Positions 16,895 to 25,264 of a stretch of DNA of 42,185 bases are shown one piece after another. The translations under genes and the position numbers were made by a program. Source of the stretch: CAYXTW01 sp964452645 (GTDB lineage Bacteria > Zixibacteria > MSB-5A5 > GN15 > PGXB01); the NCBI GenBank assembly GCA_964452645.1, contig CAYVMO010000029.1, positions 1 through 42,185 on the forward strand, in the 5' to 3' direction. The notes below the pieces were generated by a model. The model was not told the origin of the DNA. It made no database searches and worked only from the letters and a program-made list of their open reading frames with translations. Within the stretch, counting starts at the first letter, position 1. Each line of letters opens with the position of its first letter.

Positions 16895-17062
16895 ATTGTA
16901 ATAATTATTCAGTTTATTCAAACTGACGTCAATCCTGCTCGAGCGTAAACAGCACAAGAGTAATTCGACCGAGCATTTATAGTGCGCGAATTATTTGGTA
17001 ATATGGCCTTTATTTGCCGGCCGAATAAGTTAATTAAAGATAAAAATCGAAGGAGACATATT

Positions 17063-17161
17063 ATGATCGGAGATATTAATTCAAAAGCCCCTGGCAAATT
17101 AATTAAATGCACTTTCATATTAAGTGCAACGAAGAAATACTATAATACAATCAGGAATTGA
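17063..17161 (+). CDS. Putative 32-residue upstream peptide coupled to rsgA
   Basis: The ATG at 17063 follows a strong GAAGGAGAC site (17049-17057) and the frame runs 32 codons (starting MIGDINSKAPGKLIK) to a TGA at 17159-17161. The rsgA ATG is only four bases further on, so ribosomes finishing this peptide could reinitiate on rsgA, whose own site (AGGA, 17153-17156) is modest. No family is recognised. Its role as a small protein versus a translational-coupling leader is undecided. Confidence 0.45.
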   Translation: MIGDINSKAPGKLIKCTFILSATKKYYNTIRN

Positions 17162-17165
17162 AAAA

Positions 17166-18272
17166 ATGGATTTATATAATTTAGGCTGGGACGAAAATTT
17201 CAGCCGGCATTTTAAAGAATATGAAAATTTCGGTTTTATCCCGGCCCGTGTTATTCTGGAGCACAAACAGATTTACAGAGTTTTTTGTGCTCACGGCGAA
17301 TTGACGGCAGAAGTATCTGGCAAATTCCTCCACCAGGCTGTATCGCGAGCCTATTTTCCGACAGTCGGCGATTGGGTCGCGGTGGCTGTGTCATCCGGAA
17401 ATGGCAGGGCAATAATACACAGTCTGATTCCGAGGAAAAGTAGTTTTTCCCGAAAAGCGGTCCTGGCCGGCGGACCCAAGTACGGATACGGAAAAACCGA
17501 ACAACAGGTCCTCGCAGCCAACATTGATAAAGCTTTTTTAGTTTCGGGTCTCGACGGCGATTATAATCTTCGACGTCTCGAGCGCTATCTTGCCATAACC
17601 TGGGATAGCGGTGCCAATCCGGTTGTTATTCTTAATAAGGCTGATCTTTGCCCGGACGCCGATGCCTTTGTCAAAGAAGTGGAATCAATTGCATTCGGGG
17701 TTCCTGTTCTGGCCATCAGCGCAACAGAGAAAGACGGTGTCAACCGGCTTTATGAGTATCTGGAAAATGGTAAAACAGTGGTCTTTCTCGGTTCGTCCGG
17801 TGTCGGCAAATCAACCATTATTAACAGCCTGCTCCGTCGCGAGATTTTAAAAGTGGGTGAGGTGCGGGCGTATGATCGTCGTGGTCGTCATACAACGACT
17901 CATCGCGAGTTGCTTCTCCTGCCGAAGGGTGGCGTTGTTATCGATACGCCCGGATTACGGGAACTTCAAATGTGGGGCGATGAGGAGGGTTTGAAGCGTA
18001 CATTTGATGATATCGAAGGACTTGCCGCACAGTGTCGTTTTAATGATTGTAAGCATAACAGCGAACCGGGTTGTGCCGTTCGGAGGGCTCTGGAGGACGG
18101 CAGCCTGGATGCGGATCGATTCGGGAATTATTTAAAACTGCAAAAGGAGCTCAAACATTTGTCTGTTCGCCAAAATCAAAAGGAAAAACGACGATCCGAA
18201 AGAGCATGGGACAAAAAGATCAGGCAATATTTCAAAGAACGCAAAAAACTTAAAGATGAGGGGATCTTATAG
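17166..18272 (+). CDS. rsgA: Ribosome small-subunit biogenesis GTPase RsgA
   Basis: RsgA is a circularly permuted GTPase that checks late 30S ribosome assembly. An N-terminal OB fold (~25-110) is followed by the permuted G domain: NKAD at 157-160 (G4) comes before GSSGVGKST at 209-217 (G1) and DTPGLREL (G3). The C-terminal zinc site has Cys290, Cys295, His297 and Cys303. I prefer the ATG at 17166 (368 residues), which has AGGA 9 bases upstream and gives the family-like MDLYNLGWDENF start. The in-frame GTG at 17124 has no ribosome-binding site. The lysine-rich C-terminal tail is ordinary for the family. It follows the short frame at 17063 by 4 bases and ends at an intrinsic hairpin. Confidence 0.95.
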   Translation: MDLYNLGWDENFSRHFKEYENFGFIPARVILEHKQIYRVFCAHGELTAEVSGKFLHQAVSRAYFPTVGDWVAVAVSSGNGRAIIHSLIPRKSSFSRKAVLAGGPKYGYGKTEQQVLAANIDKAFLVSGLDGDYNLRRLERYLAITWDSGANPVVILNKADLCPDADAFVKEVESIAFGVPVLAISATEKDGVNRLYEYLENGKTVVFLGSSGVGKSTIINSLLRREILKVGEVRAYDRRGRHTTTHRELLLLPKGGVVIDTPGLRELQMWGDEEGLKRTFDDIEGLAAQCRFNDCKHNSEPGCAVRRALEDGSLDADRFGNYLKLQKELKHLSVRQNQKEKRRSERAWDKKIRQYFKERKKLKDEGIL

Positions 18273-18322
18273 TAAAAAACTTAATCCGTTACGTTCGGAA
18301 GTAATTTATTGATGAATTATAT

Positions 18323-18370
18323 ACCGGCAGGTTTCATTCCGCCTATTTGCTATAGCCTGCCGGTTTTAAA
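18323..18370 (+). terminator. Probable terminator after rsgA
   Basis: ACCGGCAGG (18323-18331) pairs perfectly with CCTGCCGGT (18356-18364) over a 24-base loop and is followed by TTTTAAAT-like sequence. The loop is long and the T-tract short, so efficiency may be moderate. Confidence 0.65.
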
Positions 18371-18425
18371 TAATTCAATTTTGATATAATCCTAATAACC
18401 GGCATTTGTCCGTTCGGGATAAGAC

Positions 18426-18455
18426 TTGACAGCCACCTAAAAAATGCACTAAATT
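18426..18455 (+). promoter_or_regulatory. Candidate promoter of the succinate dehydrogenase operon
   Basis: Perfect TTGACA at 18426-18431, then 18 bases, then TAAATT at 18450-18455. It lies about 50 bases before the first gene, after the rsgA terminator. Confidence 0.45.
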
Positions 18456-18501
18456 CATAAACAATAGAATATATGAAAGTATTTTCACCGAGGAGGATTG
18501 A

Positions 18502-18864
18502 ATGGATGCTAAATTATCGAGCCAGAGTGCATTGACCTGGTTTCTGCAACGAATTACCGGTCTGTTCCTTGGTTTTTTTCTGATAACTCATCTAAATGTC
18601 CAGCATCTGTTTCACGACATAACCATTCATGGTCTGATTAATTTTGATTCGGTGCGCGAAAACCTGGCGTCTTCGAACTTATGGAAAGTGTACTATTTTC
18701 TGTTTGTTCCGATGGTTGTGTACCATGCTTTAAATGGCATCTGGCAGATAATTGCCGATTTTCGTCCTTCCGGCGGAGCCGCGATATTGATCAAAGCGCT
18801 GTTCTGGATACTGGGCGTATTGTTGACCGTGATCGGCGCGCTAACGCTGAATAACCTCTTCTAA
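18502..18864 (+). CDS. Succinate dehydrogenase cytochrome b subunit (first membrane anchor)
   Basis: A 120-residue protein with three membrane segments (about 14-33, 62-82, 95-117), one of the two anchors of complex II. TWFLQRITGLFLG resembles the quinone-site helix of SdhC/SdhD. His30 in LITHLNVQH and His75 in VVYHALNG are suitable haem b ligands on neighbouring helices. A strong GAGGAGG ribosome-binding site precedes the ATG. It is the first gene of a tight four-gene operon, 11 bases before the second anchor. Whether to call it SdhC or SdhD cannot be decided, since both anchors look SdhC-like. Confidence 0.85.
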   Translation: MDAKLSSQSALTWFLQRITGLFLGFFLITHLNVQHLFHDITIHGLINFDSVRENLASSNLWKVYYFLFVPMVVYHALNGIWQIIADFRPSGGAAILIKALFWILGVLLTVIGALTLNNLF

Positions 18865-18875
18865 GGAGCGGAAGG

Positions 18876-19286
18876 ATGCCATTTAAAAAATATTTGGGCG
18901 GTCTTGTTGAGGATGCCGAATTGAATAAAAACGCGGGTAATTTTTCGTACTGGGCGCATCGTATAACCGGTATCGGACTATCGATTTATCTTCTCCTGCA
19001 CGTTTATGTCCTGTCGTCGGCTATATCCGGCCCGGAAAAATTCACTCAGCGCATGCAGGATGTTCAGAATCCACTGTTTGCCCTGCTGGAAATATTACTG
19101 CTGGCCGGCGTATTTTTTCATATGCTTAATGGTTTACGAATTACGCTGGTTGATTTCTTCGGCTGGACACGCCACCACAAGCTATTCCTGGTTTTGGCCG
19201 TGATTTTCTTTGCGGCGTTGATGATTATTACTATTGTTTTGCAATTACCTAAATTTGACATTGGCAACTATGGCGCGGGAGGATGA
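18876..19286 (+). CDS. sdhC: Succinate dehydrogenase cytochrome b subunit (second membrane anchor)
   Basis: A 136-residue three-helix protein. YWAHRITGIGLSIYLLLH is the classic SdhC signature, with His28 and Arg29 near the quinone site and His42 as a haem ligand. His82 in FFHMLNGLR is the likely partner. With His30/His75 of the preceding subunit, the pair could bind two haems, as in two-anchor di-haem enzymes. AAGGAGCGGAAGG precedes the ATG. Its stop codon overlaps an ATGA with an in-frame upstream start of the flavoprotein gene, and its end supplies the GGGAGG site for that gene, so the two are translationally coupled. Confidence 0.9.
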   Translation: MPFKKYLGGLVEDAELNKNAGNFSYWAHRITGIGLSIYLLLHVYVLSSAISGPEKFTQRMQDVQNPLFALLEILLLAGVFFHMLNGLRITLVDFFGWTRHHKLFLVLAVIFFAALMIITIVLQLPKFDIGNYGAGG

Positions 19287-19291
19287 ATTTA

Positions 19292-20992
19292 ATGTTTTAT
19301 GATATTCTTATAGTCGGCGGTGGCTTGGCCGGATTGCGGGCGGCGATCGCGGCTCATGATGCCGGGGCCAAAGCCGGGCTGATTTCCAAAATTCATCCGG
19401 TACGCTCGCATTCCGGTGCGGCGCAGGGGGGAATCAATGCGGCGCTGGGGAACAATCCGGATGGCCGCGATGATAGTCCGGAGCGTCATGCCTATGATAC
19501 CGTTAAGGGTTCCGATTTTCTGGCCGATCAGGATGCGGCCGAAATCATGGCTGAAGCGGCGCCCGGAACTGTAATAGAGTTGGAACATTGGGGATGTCCG
19601 TTTTCGCGATACGAAGATGGTACAATCGCGCAGCGTCCGTTCGGCGGGGCCGGTTTTCCGCGCACCTGTTATGGCGCCGATCGGACCGGGCTGTATCTTT
19701 TGCATACTTGTTACGAGCAGGCGGTAAAACGCAACATAGAAGTTCTTTACGAGAGGTTTGTCACGAAGGTGGCTGTTGGAAACGGGCGCTGTGCCGGCGT
19801 CGTGGTAATGAATATGCACAGCGGTGAATTTCAAACCATCGGTGCCAAGGCGGTAATATTCGCTACCGGCGGTTCCGGTCGGGTTTATTCGGTGAATACG
19901 ACCAATGCTCATTCTTCAACCGGATTGGGTGTGGTCATGCCGTACTGGGCCGGTGTGCCGCTCAAAGATATGGAATTTATCCAGTTTCATCCGACCGGAC
20001 TTGAGGGTTCGTCGATTCTGATGACCGAGGGTTGTCGAGGAGAAGGCGGCTATCTTACCAATAACATCGGCGAGCGATTCATGAAAAATTATGTGTCCGA
20101 GAAAATCATGGAACTGGCGCCTCGTGACATCGTTGCACGGGCGATAAAGACAGAAATAAATGAAGATCGCGGATTCGAAGGGAAGTATGTGCATCTGGAT
20201 CTGCGTCACCTTGGTGCGGATCGGATCAATGAACGACTGCCCGGCATCCGTGAAATCTGCATTAAATTCAAAAACATCGATCCAATAAATGAACCGATAC
20301 CGATTCATCCGGCCATGCATTATACGATGGGCGGTATCGATTGCGACAAGGATGGTGTAACGCCTCTCGAGGACTTTTATGCCGCCGGTGAATGCTCCTG
20401 CGTGTCGGTGCACGGGGCTAACCGGCTGGGCGGTAACTCGCTCCTGGAGACAGTCGTATTCGGTGCGCGGGTCGGCGAGTACGCATCGAATAAAGTGAAG
20501 GGCAGAAACGAATCGGCTGACGACGAAACTCTGGAAAAAGCTTTGAAAGATGAGACCGAGCGATACAAGATGCTGCGGTCGTCGGACGGTCGTGAAAATC
20601 CATATCATATCAGGAATGAACTTTCCGAGCTGATGAATGATAAATTCGGTATTTTCCGCAATGAAGTCGACATGCAAAAAGGATATGACGAAATCCGAAG
20701 GCTGCGCGCGAGATTCAATCGTATACGCCCGATTCCCGAGACAGGGAAGTTCAATTACGATTTTCTCTGGGTCACCGAGATTGCCGGCAACATCGATGCC
20801 GCCATGGCGATTGCTAAAGGGGCGCTGAATCGGACCGAATCGCGCGGGGCACATTACCGTAGAGATCATAAAGAACGTCGCGACGAGGAATGGTTGAAAC
20901 ATACATTATGTACCTATACGGCCGACGGTCCGGAAATATCGTACAAAGAGGTCACGATAACGAAGTTTGAACCTGAAGAGAGGAAGTATTAA
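19292..20992 (+). CDS. sdhA: Succinate dehydrogenase/fumarate reductase flavoprotein subunit
   Basis: SdhA oxidises succinate to fumarate (or the reverse) at FAD. The FAD-binding GGGLAG is at residues 9-14. His40 in RSHSGAAQGG is the covalent-FAD histidine. Substrate residues fit the family: His233 (FHPTG), Arg249 (CRGEGGYL), His343 (MHYTMGG) and Arg378 (GANRLGGNS). Length (566) is normal. I chose the ATG at 19292 because GGGAGG (19277-19282) lies 9 bases upstream; the overlapping ATG at 19283 directly abuts that site and is too close. It is followed by sdhB after a single base. Direction of catalysis in vivo cannot be inferred from sequence. Confidence 0.96.
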   Translation: MFYDILIVGGGLAGLRAAIAAHDAGAKAGLISKIHPVRSHSGAAQGGINAALGNNPDGRDDSPERHAYDTVKGSDFLADQDAAEIMAEAAPGTVIELEHWGCPFSRYEDGTIAQRPFGGAGFPRTCYGADRTGLYLLHTCYEQAVKRNIEVLYERFVTKVAVGNGRCAGVVVMNMHSGEFQTIGAKAVIFATGGSGRVYSVNTTNAHSSTGLGVVMPYWAGVPLKDMEFIQFHPTGLEGSSILMTEGCRGEGGYLTNNIGERFMKNYVSEKIMELAPRDIVARAIKTEINEDRGFEGKYVHLDLRHLGADRINERLPGIREICIKFKNIDPINEPIPIHPAMHYTMGGIDCDKDGVTPLEDFYAAGECSCVSVHGANRLGGNSLLETVVFGARVGEYASNKVKGRNESADDETLEKALKDETERYKMLRSSDGRENPYHIRNELSELMNDKFGIFRNEVDMQKGYDEIRRLRARFNRIRPIPETGKFNYDFLWVTEIAGNIDAAMAIAKGALNRTESRGAHYRRDHKERRDEEWLKHTLCTYTADGPEISYKEVTITKFEPEERKY

Positions 20993-20993
20993 C

Positions 20994-21713
20994 ATGCCGA
21001 CCTTTGAAGTTTTCAGATACAATCCGGAGCATGACGAGAACGCCTATTTTCAGGAATACGAACTACCGGATATTAAGGGGATGACGGTTCTGGAAGGGCT
21101 TTATTATATTCTCGAGAATCTCGATCCCTCGTTGGCTTTCCGATCATCGTGCCGTCAGGGTGTCTGCGGCTCGTGCGCCATGCACATTAACGGGCAGTAC
21201 CGGCTGGCGTGCGAAACACAGGTTGAGAAAATGGGCGAGAGGATTATCGTGCGCCCTCTGGCGCATATGACTATAATCCGCGACATGGTCGTCGATATGG
21301 ATCCGTTTTTTGCCCAATATGAAACCATCAGACCATATCTTATTCCGGCCGAAGACGCCGGAGAGCGAGAGTACAAGCAATCTCCGAAACAACGCGCGAA
21401 GATCGACCATCATGTCGATTGTATTTTGTGTGCGGCCTGCTATGGATCCTGTCCTGTGGTGGCAACAGATGAGAAATATCTCGGTCCGCATGCCTTATTA
21501 AAAGCACTTCGATTTGTAGATGATTCGCGTGACGGAGCCACCGGAGAGAGGCTGGCGCTGGTAGCGACAGATTTGGGTGTGTTCCGCTGCCATACGATTT
21601 TTAACTGCCAGCAGGTTTGCCCGAAAGATCTGGATCCGACCGGCGCGATCGGCAAACTCAAAATGAAATCGATTTGGGCCAAATTCACGGGTCGATTAAA
21701 AAAGACGGGATAA
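20994..21713 (+). CDS. sdhB: Succinate dehydrogenase/fumarate reductase iron-sulfur subunit
   Basis: SdhB carries electrons from FAD to the membrane quinone site through three Fe-S clusters. The [2Fe-2S] ligands are Cys53, Cys58, Cys61 and Cys73. The [4Fe-4S] ligands are Cys143, 146, 149 with Cys153. The third-cluster pattern CHTIFNCQQVCP gives Cys199, 205 and 209. The ATG at 20994 comes one base after the sdhA stop and uses the AGAGGAAG site; an in-frame ATG at 20967 lies inside sdhA and is less likely. The resulting 239 residues match the family. It is the last gene of the operon. Confidence 0.96.
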   Translation: MPTFEVFRYNPEHDENAYFQEYELPDIKGMTVLEGLYYILENLDPSLAFRSSCRQGVCGSCAMHINGQYRLACETQVEKMGERIIVRPLAHMTIIRDMVVDMDPFFAQYETIRPYLIPAEDAGEREYKQSPKQRAKIDHHVDCILCAACYGSCPVVATDEKYLGPHALLKALRFVDDSRDGATGERLALVATDLGVFRCHTIFNCQQVCPKDLDPTGAIGKLKMKSIWAKFTGRLKKTG

Positions 21714-21771
21714 AATACAGATTATACATTAGCCGGCATTTTTTACACTATTAGTCGTTCTGCAAAATACG

Positions 21772-21811
21772 TTGACAATCAACTCGGAAAGATTTACTTA
21801 TGAAGTAAATC
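21772..21811 (+). promoter_or_regulatory. Candidate promoter with overlapping perfect palindrome
   Basis: TTGACA (21772-21777) is followed after 17 bases by TACTTA (21795-21800). Overlapping that -10 is a perfect inverted repeat: GATTTACTT (21791-21799), ATG, AAGTAAATC (21803-21811). A 9-3-9 palindrome on a -10 is the usual layout for a dimeric repressor site. Confidence 0.5.
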
Positions 21812-21845
21812 ATATGTTAGAATCGCTACTATCGAGGACAATCGG

Positions 21846-24377
21846 TTGGATTCGGGAAATAATGAATTAAAGAAACCTCCGATTCTGAAAAGAATGAGAT
21901 ATTCTCTTAAGAGAAGTTTTTCATCGCGAAAATTACTTAATTATGAGATGGAGGCCAAATGTAAATACTCGCCCGATACTATAACCATAAGATTTTTTGC
22001 GGCCAGAAAGCCAATATTCATTGACATATCGATTCCCGCCAATATATCAGTCCGCGTAACCCGAGTTCAGTTTTTATTCAAGGACGGAGTCGAATCAGAA
22101 AGTAAAGAGGGTGAGTATTTGGAGACCGACCAAAAAACGCAAATAAGGATTTACTCTCCGGCGATTGTTAACACAAGGCAAATTGAAGTACTATTTAATA
22201 ATTTGCCTGACCGATTCAATTACGAAGTTCGGGTTTTTGTCGCGCGCGAAAATAGTAATGATTTGATTTTAATCAATGAAGCCGTTCAATTCTTTCAAAC
22301 GGGAAGGTATGATGGAGCGCTGGAGCAAAGTCTGGAATACGACAATACTTACGGTAAGAATCCGTATGTCCAATTACTGATAGCACAAATATATGATAAA
22401 CAGAAAAGACCGGAGCCGGGACAAGAATACGCTCTTAAGGCTATAGTAAATGGCCTTGAGACGGGAGGTTTGAATATATATCGTGAATTAGCGACCGTTA
22501 ATTCTCTTATAGACAGAGAGAACATAACATCAATTAAAAGTCGTTGCGCCGAATGGGAGATACCGTCACATTATGGCGCAATAGTTCTCTTAAAAGACCA
22601 GCAGTACATCCTGGGGCTTGACGGATGGTTTTTAAAAAAGCATCGTGAAATACTTCAAATAAAAAGACCGGTCGCGGCGAGGATGCTGACCAGCCTGGTG
22701 TTTAATTTCTCGAATAGAGAAAGGCTGTTGTATACCGATTGCCGAATAATTACTCAGGGCGGCCAGATTAAAAAACTCGAGTCGGAAAGATTCGTCGTGG
22801 GTGACAGTAAGGAAAGAAATATCTACATTACTACCGAAGAAGAAAAAAGCGGGACGTGGATTCTGCCCGATTTGTCGGTCGGTGATATTATTGAATATAA
22901 CTACCATCTCTTATGTCAGGATGGAAATACAATAGAAGAGGGTAAACCGCATGTTTTTATCATAACGCCGCTGGCGCATGAATTCCATCCGACTTATCAA
23001 TGTTCGGCTTCTATTCAATATCCGTCCAATTATGCTATGAAGTATGATATATTCAATGGGCAGGATAATATAGAATATTCAGACGATAGTGAAAATGATA
23101 AGCGGGTCATGAAATTCGACCTCTCGAAATATATTCCCGAAAGAAATACCGATTTTTATCGTGAAAATTATTTTAGAAATCCAATATTGGCCTGTGCAAC
23201 GTCCGGTTATACATGGTCCGAAATAGCGAAATTCGTATTGAATTATAATTTGGGTGATCCCACTTTGGATGATGACTTGCCGGAGGCGCTGGAGCAAATG
23301 CTCGAAGGAAATCATGAACCTATTAAAAAACTAAGGCATGCTTTTTATTGGACCAGAGACAAATTAAAATACGCTGCAATCGGTTCGGCGATCCAACATA
23401 TCGGGAAAATCGGCAGAGCGCAGGCAATTGTCGATTCAGGCGTCGCTGATTGTAAGGATAAAGCGTATTTGCTAAACCAGGTGTGTAATAGATTGGGATT
23501 GACCGCGGAATTCATCGCAATGTCATCGAAGTATGGTATTATATTTGAAAATCTCCCGTCCGATCAATTTGACCATGTCTTTGTCAGAGTTAAATTAAAT
23601 AATGATTGGTTGTATCTGGATGCATCCAGCAGATTTGCTGTGTTTGGATCCAGACCGGCCAATTTTCAGTCTATGAAAATGCTGGTTCTGAATTCCGATG
23701 AACCGGTGGAAACGATGGCTGCCGAATTACCCGAGAGAAACAGATTGATTATTACGGAGACCCTGGATGAGATTGATTCGGAGTGGCTATCGGGGACATT
23801 TCATATCCATGCCGATGGCAATATTGCCCGGCTCATTGATGAAAACTGGAAATGGTATTCTATAAATACCATAGATCAACTGCGCTCTGCTCAGACGATA
23901 CTAAAGGGATTTATGCCGGGCATGTTGCTGGTTTCATGTGATCGAATCTGTAATACATCGACGACCGATATTTTCGAGGCAGTCGGGACTCATCGAAGAT
24001 GTCAACTGGGTGTTTTCGAAAAAAGAAGAGTCGGGGTTTTTGACTGGCGGGTTCCCACTTTGCCGATTGACTATTGGAGAAATTTATCGCTTGACAAGTT
24101 TTTCGTTTTTTACCAGCCAAGTCAAATAGAAATCAATTTGATTTTTATGGGTAATTTGGCCGATCGGATTGAGGAGTTTTCAAGGGCAGAGAATTTTGAA
24201 AATGAAATATGTAAAATTTCCGATGATATCGTTCGGGAAAAGGGCCGGCTGCTGATATCCAGAAGGCTCACAATTAAGAAGAAATTTGTAGAACGAGCTG
24301 ATATTCATTTACTGCCTGATGCCCTGGAGCACCTTGAGAAGACGTTGCAGTTTGCGATAACATTTAGGGTGCCGTAG
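21846..24377 (+). CDS. DUF3857/transglutaminase-like protein, apparently cytoplasmic
   Basis: An 843-residue protein. Residues ~1-110 are beta-rich and basic, ~100-215 look helical and TPR-like, and ~270-440 match the DUF3857 domain. A transglutaminase-like core follows, with triad Cys536 (VADCKDKAY), His577 (FDHVFVRV) and Asp592 (YLDASS). The remainder resembles the beta-rich C-terminus of these proteins. DUF3857 family proteins are usually exported, but I see no signal peptide or membrane helix here. The start is probably the TTG at 21846, with GAGGA 7 bases upstream; no ATG with a better site exists. Its activity (protease, crosslinker or amidase-like) is unknown. It is monocistronic and converges on sucD. 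Confidence 0.8.
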   Translation: MDSGNNELKKPPILKRMRYSLKRSFSSRKLLNYEMEAKCKYSPDTITIRFFAARKPIFIDISIPANISVRVTRVQFLFKDGVESESKEGEYLETDQKTQIRIYSPAIVNTRQIEVLFNNLPDRFNYEVRVFVARENSNDLILINEAVQFFQTGRYDGALEQSLEYDNTYGKNPYVQLLIAQIYDKQKRPEPGQEYALKAIVNGLETGGLNIYRELATVNSLIDRENITSIKSRCAEWEIPSHYGAIVLLKDQQYILGLDGWFLKKHREILQIKRPVAARMLTSLVFNFSNRERLLYTDCRIITQGGQIKKLESERFVVGDSKERNIYITTEEEKSGTWILPDLSVGDIIEYNYHLLCQDGNTIEEGKPHVFIITPLAHEFHPTYQCSASIQYPSNYAMKYDIFNGQDNIEYSDDSENDKRVMKFDLSKYIPERNTDFYRENYFRNPILACATSGYTWSEIAKFVLNYNLGDPTLDDDLPEALEQMLEGNHEPIKKLRHAFYWTRDKLKYAAIGSAIQHIGKIGRAQAIVDSGVADCKDKAYLLNQVCNRLGLTAEFIAMSSKYGIIFENLPSDQFDHVFVRVKLNNDWLYLDASSRFAVFGSRPANFQSMKMLVLNSDEPVETMAAELPERNRLIITETLDEIDSEWLSGTFHIHADGNIARLIDENWKWYSINTIDQLRSAQTILKGFMPGMLLVSCDRICNTSTTDIFEAVGTHRRCQLGVFEKRRVGVFDWRVPTLPIDYWRNLSLDKFFVFYQPSQIEINLIFMGNLADRIEEFSRAENFENEICKISDDIVREKGRLLISRRLTIKKKFVERADIHLLPDALEHLEKTLQFAITFRVP

Positions 24378-24397
24378 GGTCTTCCGGTTTTTCGCTT

Positions 24398-25264
24398 TTA
24401 AACATCAAGTTTCTGCAAAATCTTCGGAATGTCCAGAAATGTCTTCGCCGGGTGGGCGCCGGCGGCAGCGAGGGCGTCGAGTTTTTCTTTGGCCGTTCCC
24501 ATTTTACCTTCGACAATCGCTCCAGCATGACCCATTCGTTTGCCGGGCGGGGCAAAGATACCGCCGACCATGGCAATCACCGGCGTTTTCATTTTCGATA
24601 TCGTATCGCAGGCGCGTTCTTCATATACCCCGCCGATCTCGCCGGTCATCACGACCGCTTTGGTTTTCTCATCCTGCTCGAACATCCGGAGAATTTCATC
24701 GAAAGTCGAACCCAGAATCGGGTCACCACCCAGACCGACACAGGTCGTTTCACCATAGTCGGAATCGGTCAGCGTATTGGCGATATAGTACGTTATCGAA
24801 CCGGAGCGACTGACTGTCCCTACACGTCCCGGTTTGAAAGCGATATCCGGCATAATACCAAGATTGGCTTCGCCCGGTGTGATAATACCGGCGGTGTTGC
24901 CGCCCAGAACAGTACAACCGTATTGCATCGCTTCTTTACGCACCAGCAGCATGTCATGAATCGGGATATGTTCGGGGACAACAACGACGAATTTAATTCC
25001 GGCCCGGATAGCCTCGATGGCCGCCTCCTTGACAAACTGCGCGGGAAGAAATATGACTGAAGTATCAGCGCCCGTCCCTTTGACACATTCCGCGACAGTA
25101 TCAAAAACCTGTTTGCCTTCAATTTCCTGTCCGCCTTTACCGGGCGACGTGCCGCCGACGATATTCGTACCATATTCAAGCATTCGCTTTGTATGGAATT
25201 TTCCGGCGCCGCCAGTAATTCCCTGGACCATGATCTTCGAATTTTTATCAACCAGAATGGCCAT
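24398..25264 (-). CDS. sucD: Succinyl-CoA synthetase alpha subunit
   Basis: SucD binds CoA and carries the phosphohistidine in the ADP- or GDP-forming succinyl-CoA synthetase of the citric acid cycle. His246 in GHAGAIV is that residue. The N-terminal Rossmann segment (IMVQGITGGAG) and GGTSPGKGG bind CoA. SRSGSITYY and GEIGG are conserved ligase motifs. I start it at the ATG at 25264, overlapping the last base of the sucC stop (TGATG), with AAGGGGG upstream; the adjacent GTG at 25267 is less likely. At 288 residues the length is normal. It forms an operon with sucC and meets the transglutaminase-like gene tail to tail with a 20-base gap. Confidence 0.97.
   Translation of the reverse strand: MAILVDKNSKIMVQGITGGAGKFHTKRMLEYGTNIVGGTSPGKGGQEIEGKQVFDTVAECVKGTGADTSVIFLPAQFVKEAAIEAIRAGIKFVVVVPEHIPIHDMLLVRKEAMQYGCTVLGGNTAGIITPGEANLGIMPDIAFKPGRVGTVSRSGSITYYIANTLTDSDYGETTCVGLGGDPILGSTFDEILRMFEQDEKTKAVVMTGEIGGVYEERACDTISKMKTPVIAMVGGIFAPPGKRMGHAGAIVEGKMGTAKEKLDALAAAGAHPAKTFLDIPKILQKLDV

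Noticed and set aside
17124..17165. GTG start of rsgA giving a 14-residue longer protein
   Set aside because: It has no ribosome-binding site and lies inside the short upstream frame. The ATG at 17166 fits the family start and has AGGA at good spacing.
19289..19912. Long antisense frame inside sdhA, and similar ones in 15351-15947 and 19916-20902
   Set aside because: These are opposite-strand shadows of strongly conserved genes. They have no motifs and no ribosome-binding sites.
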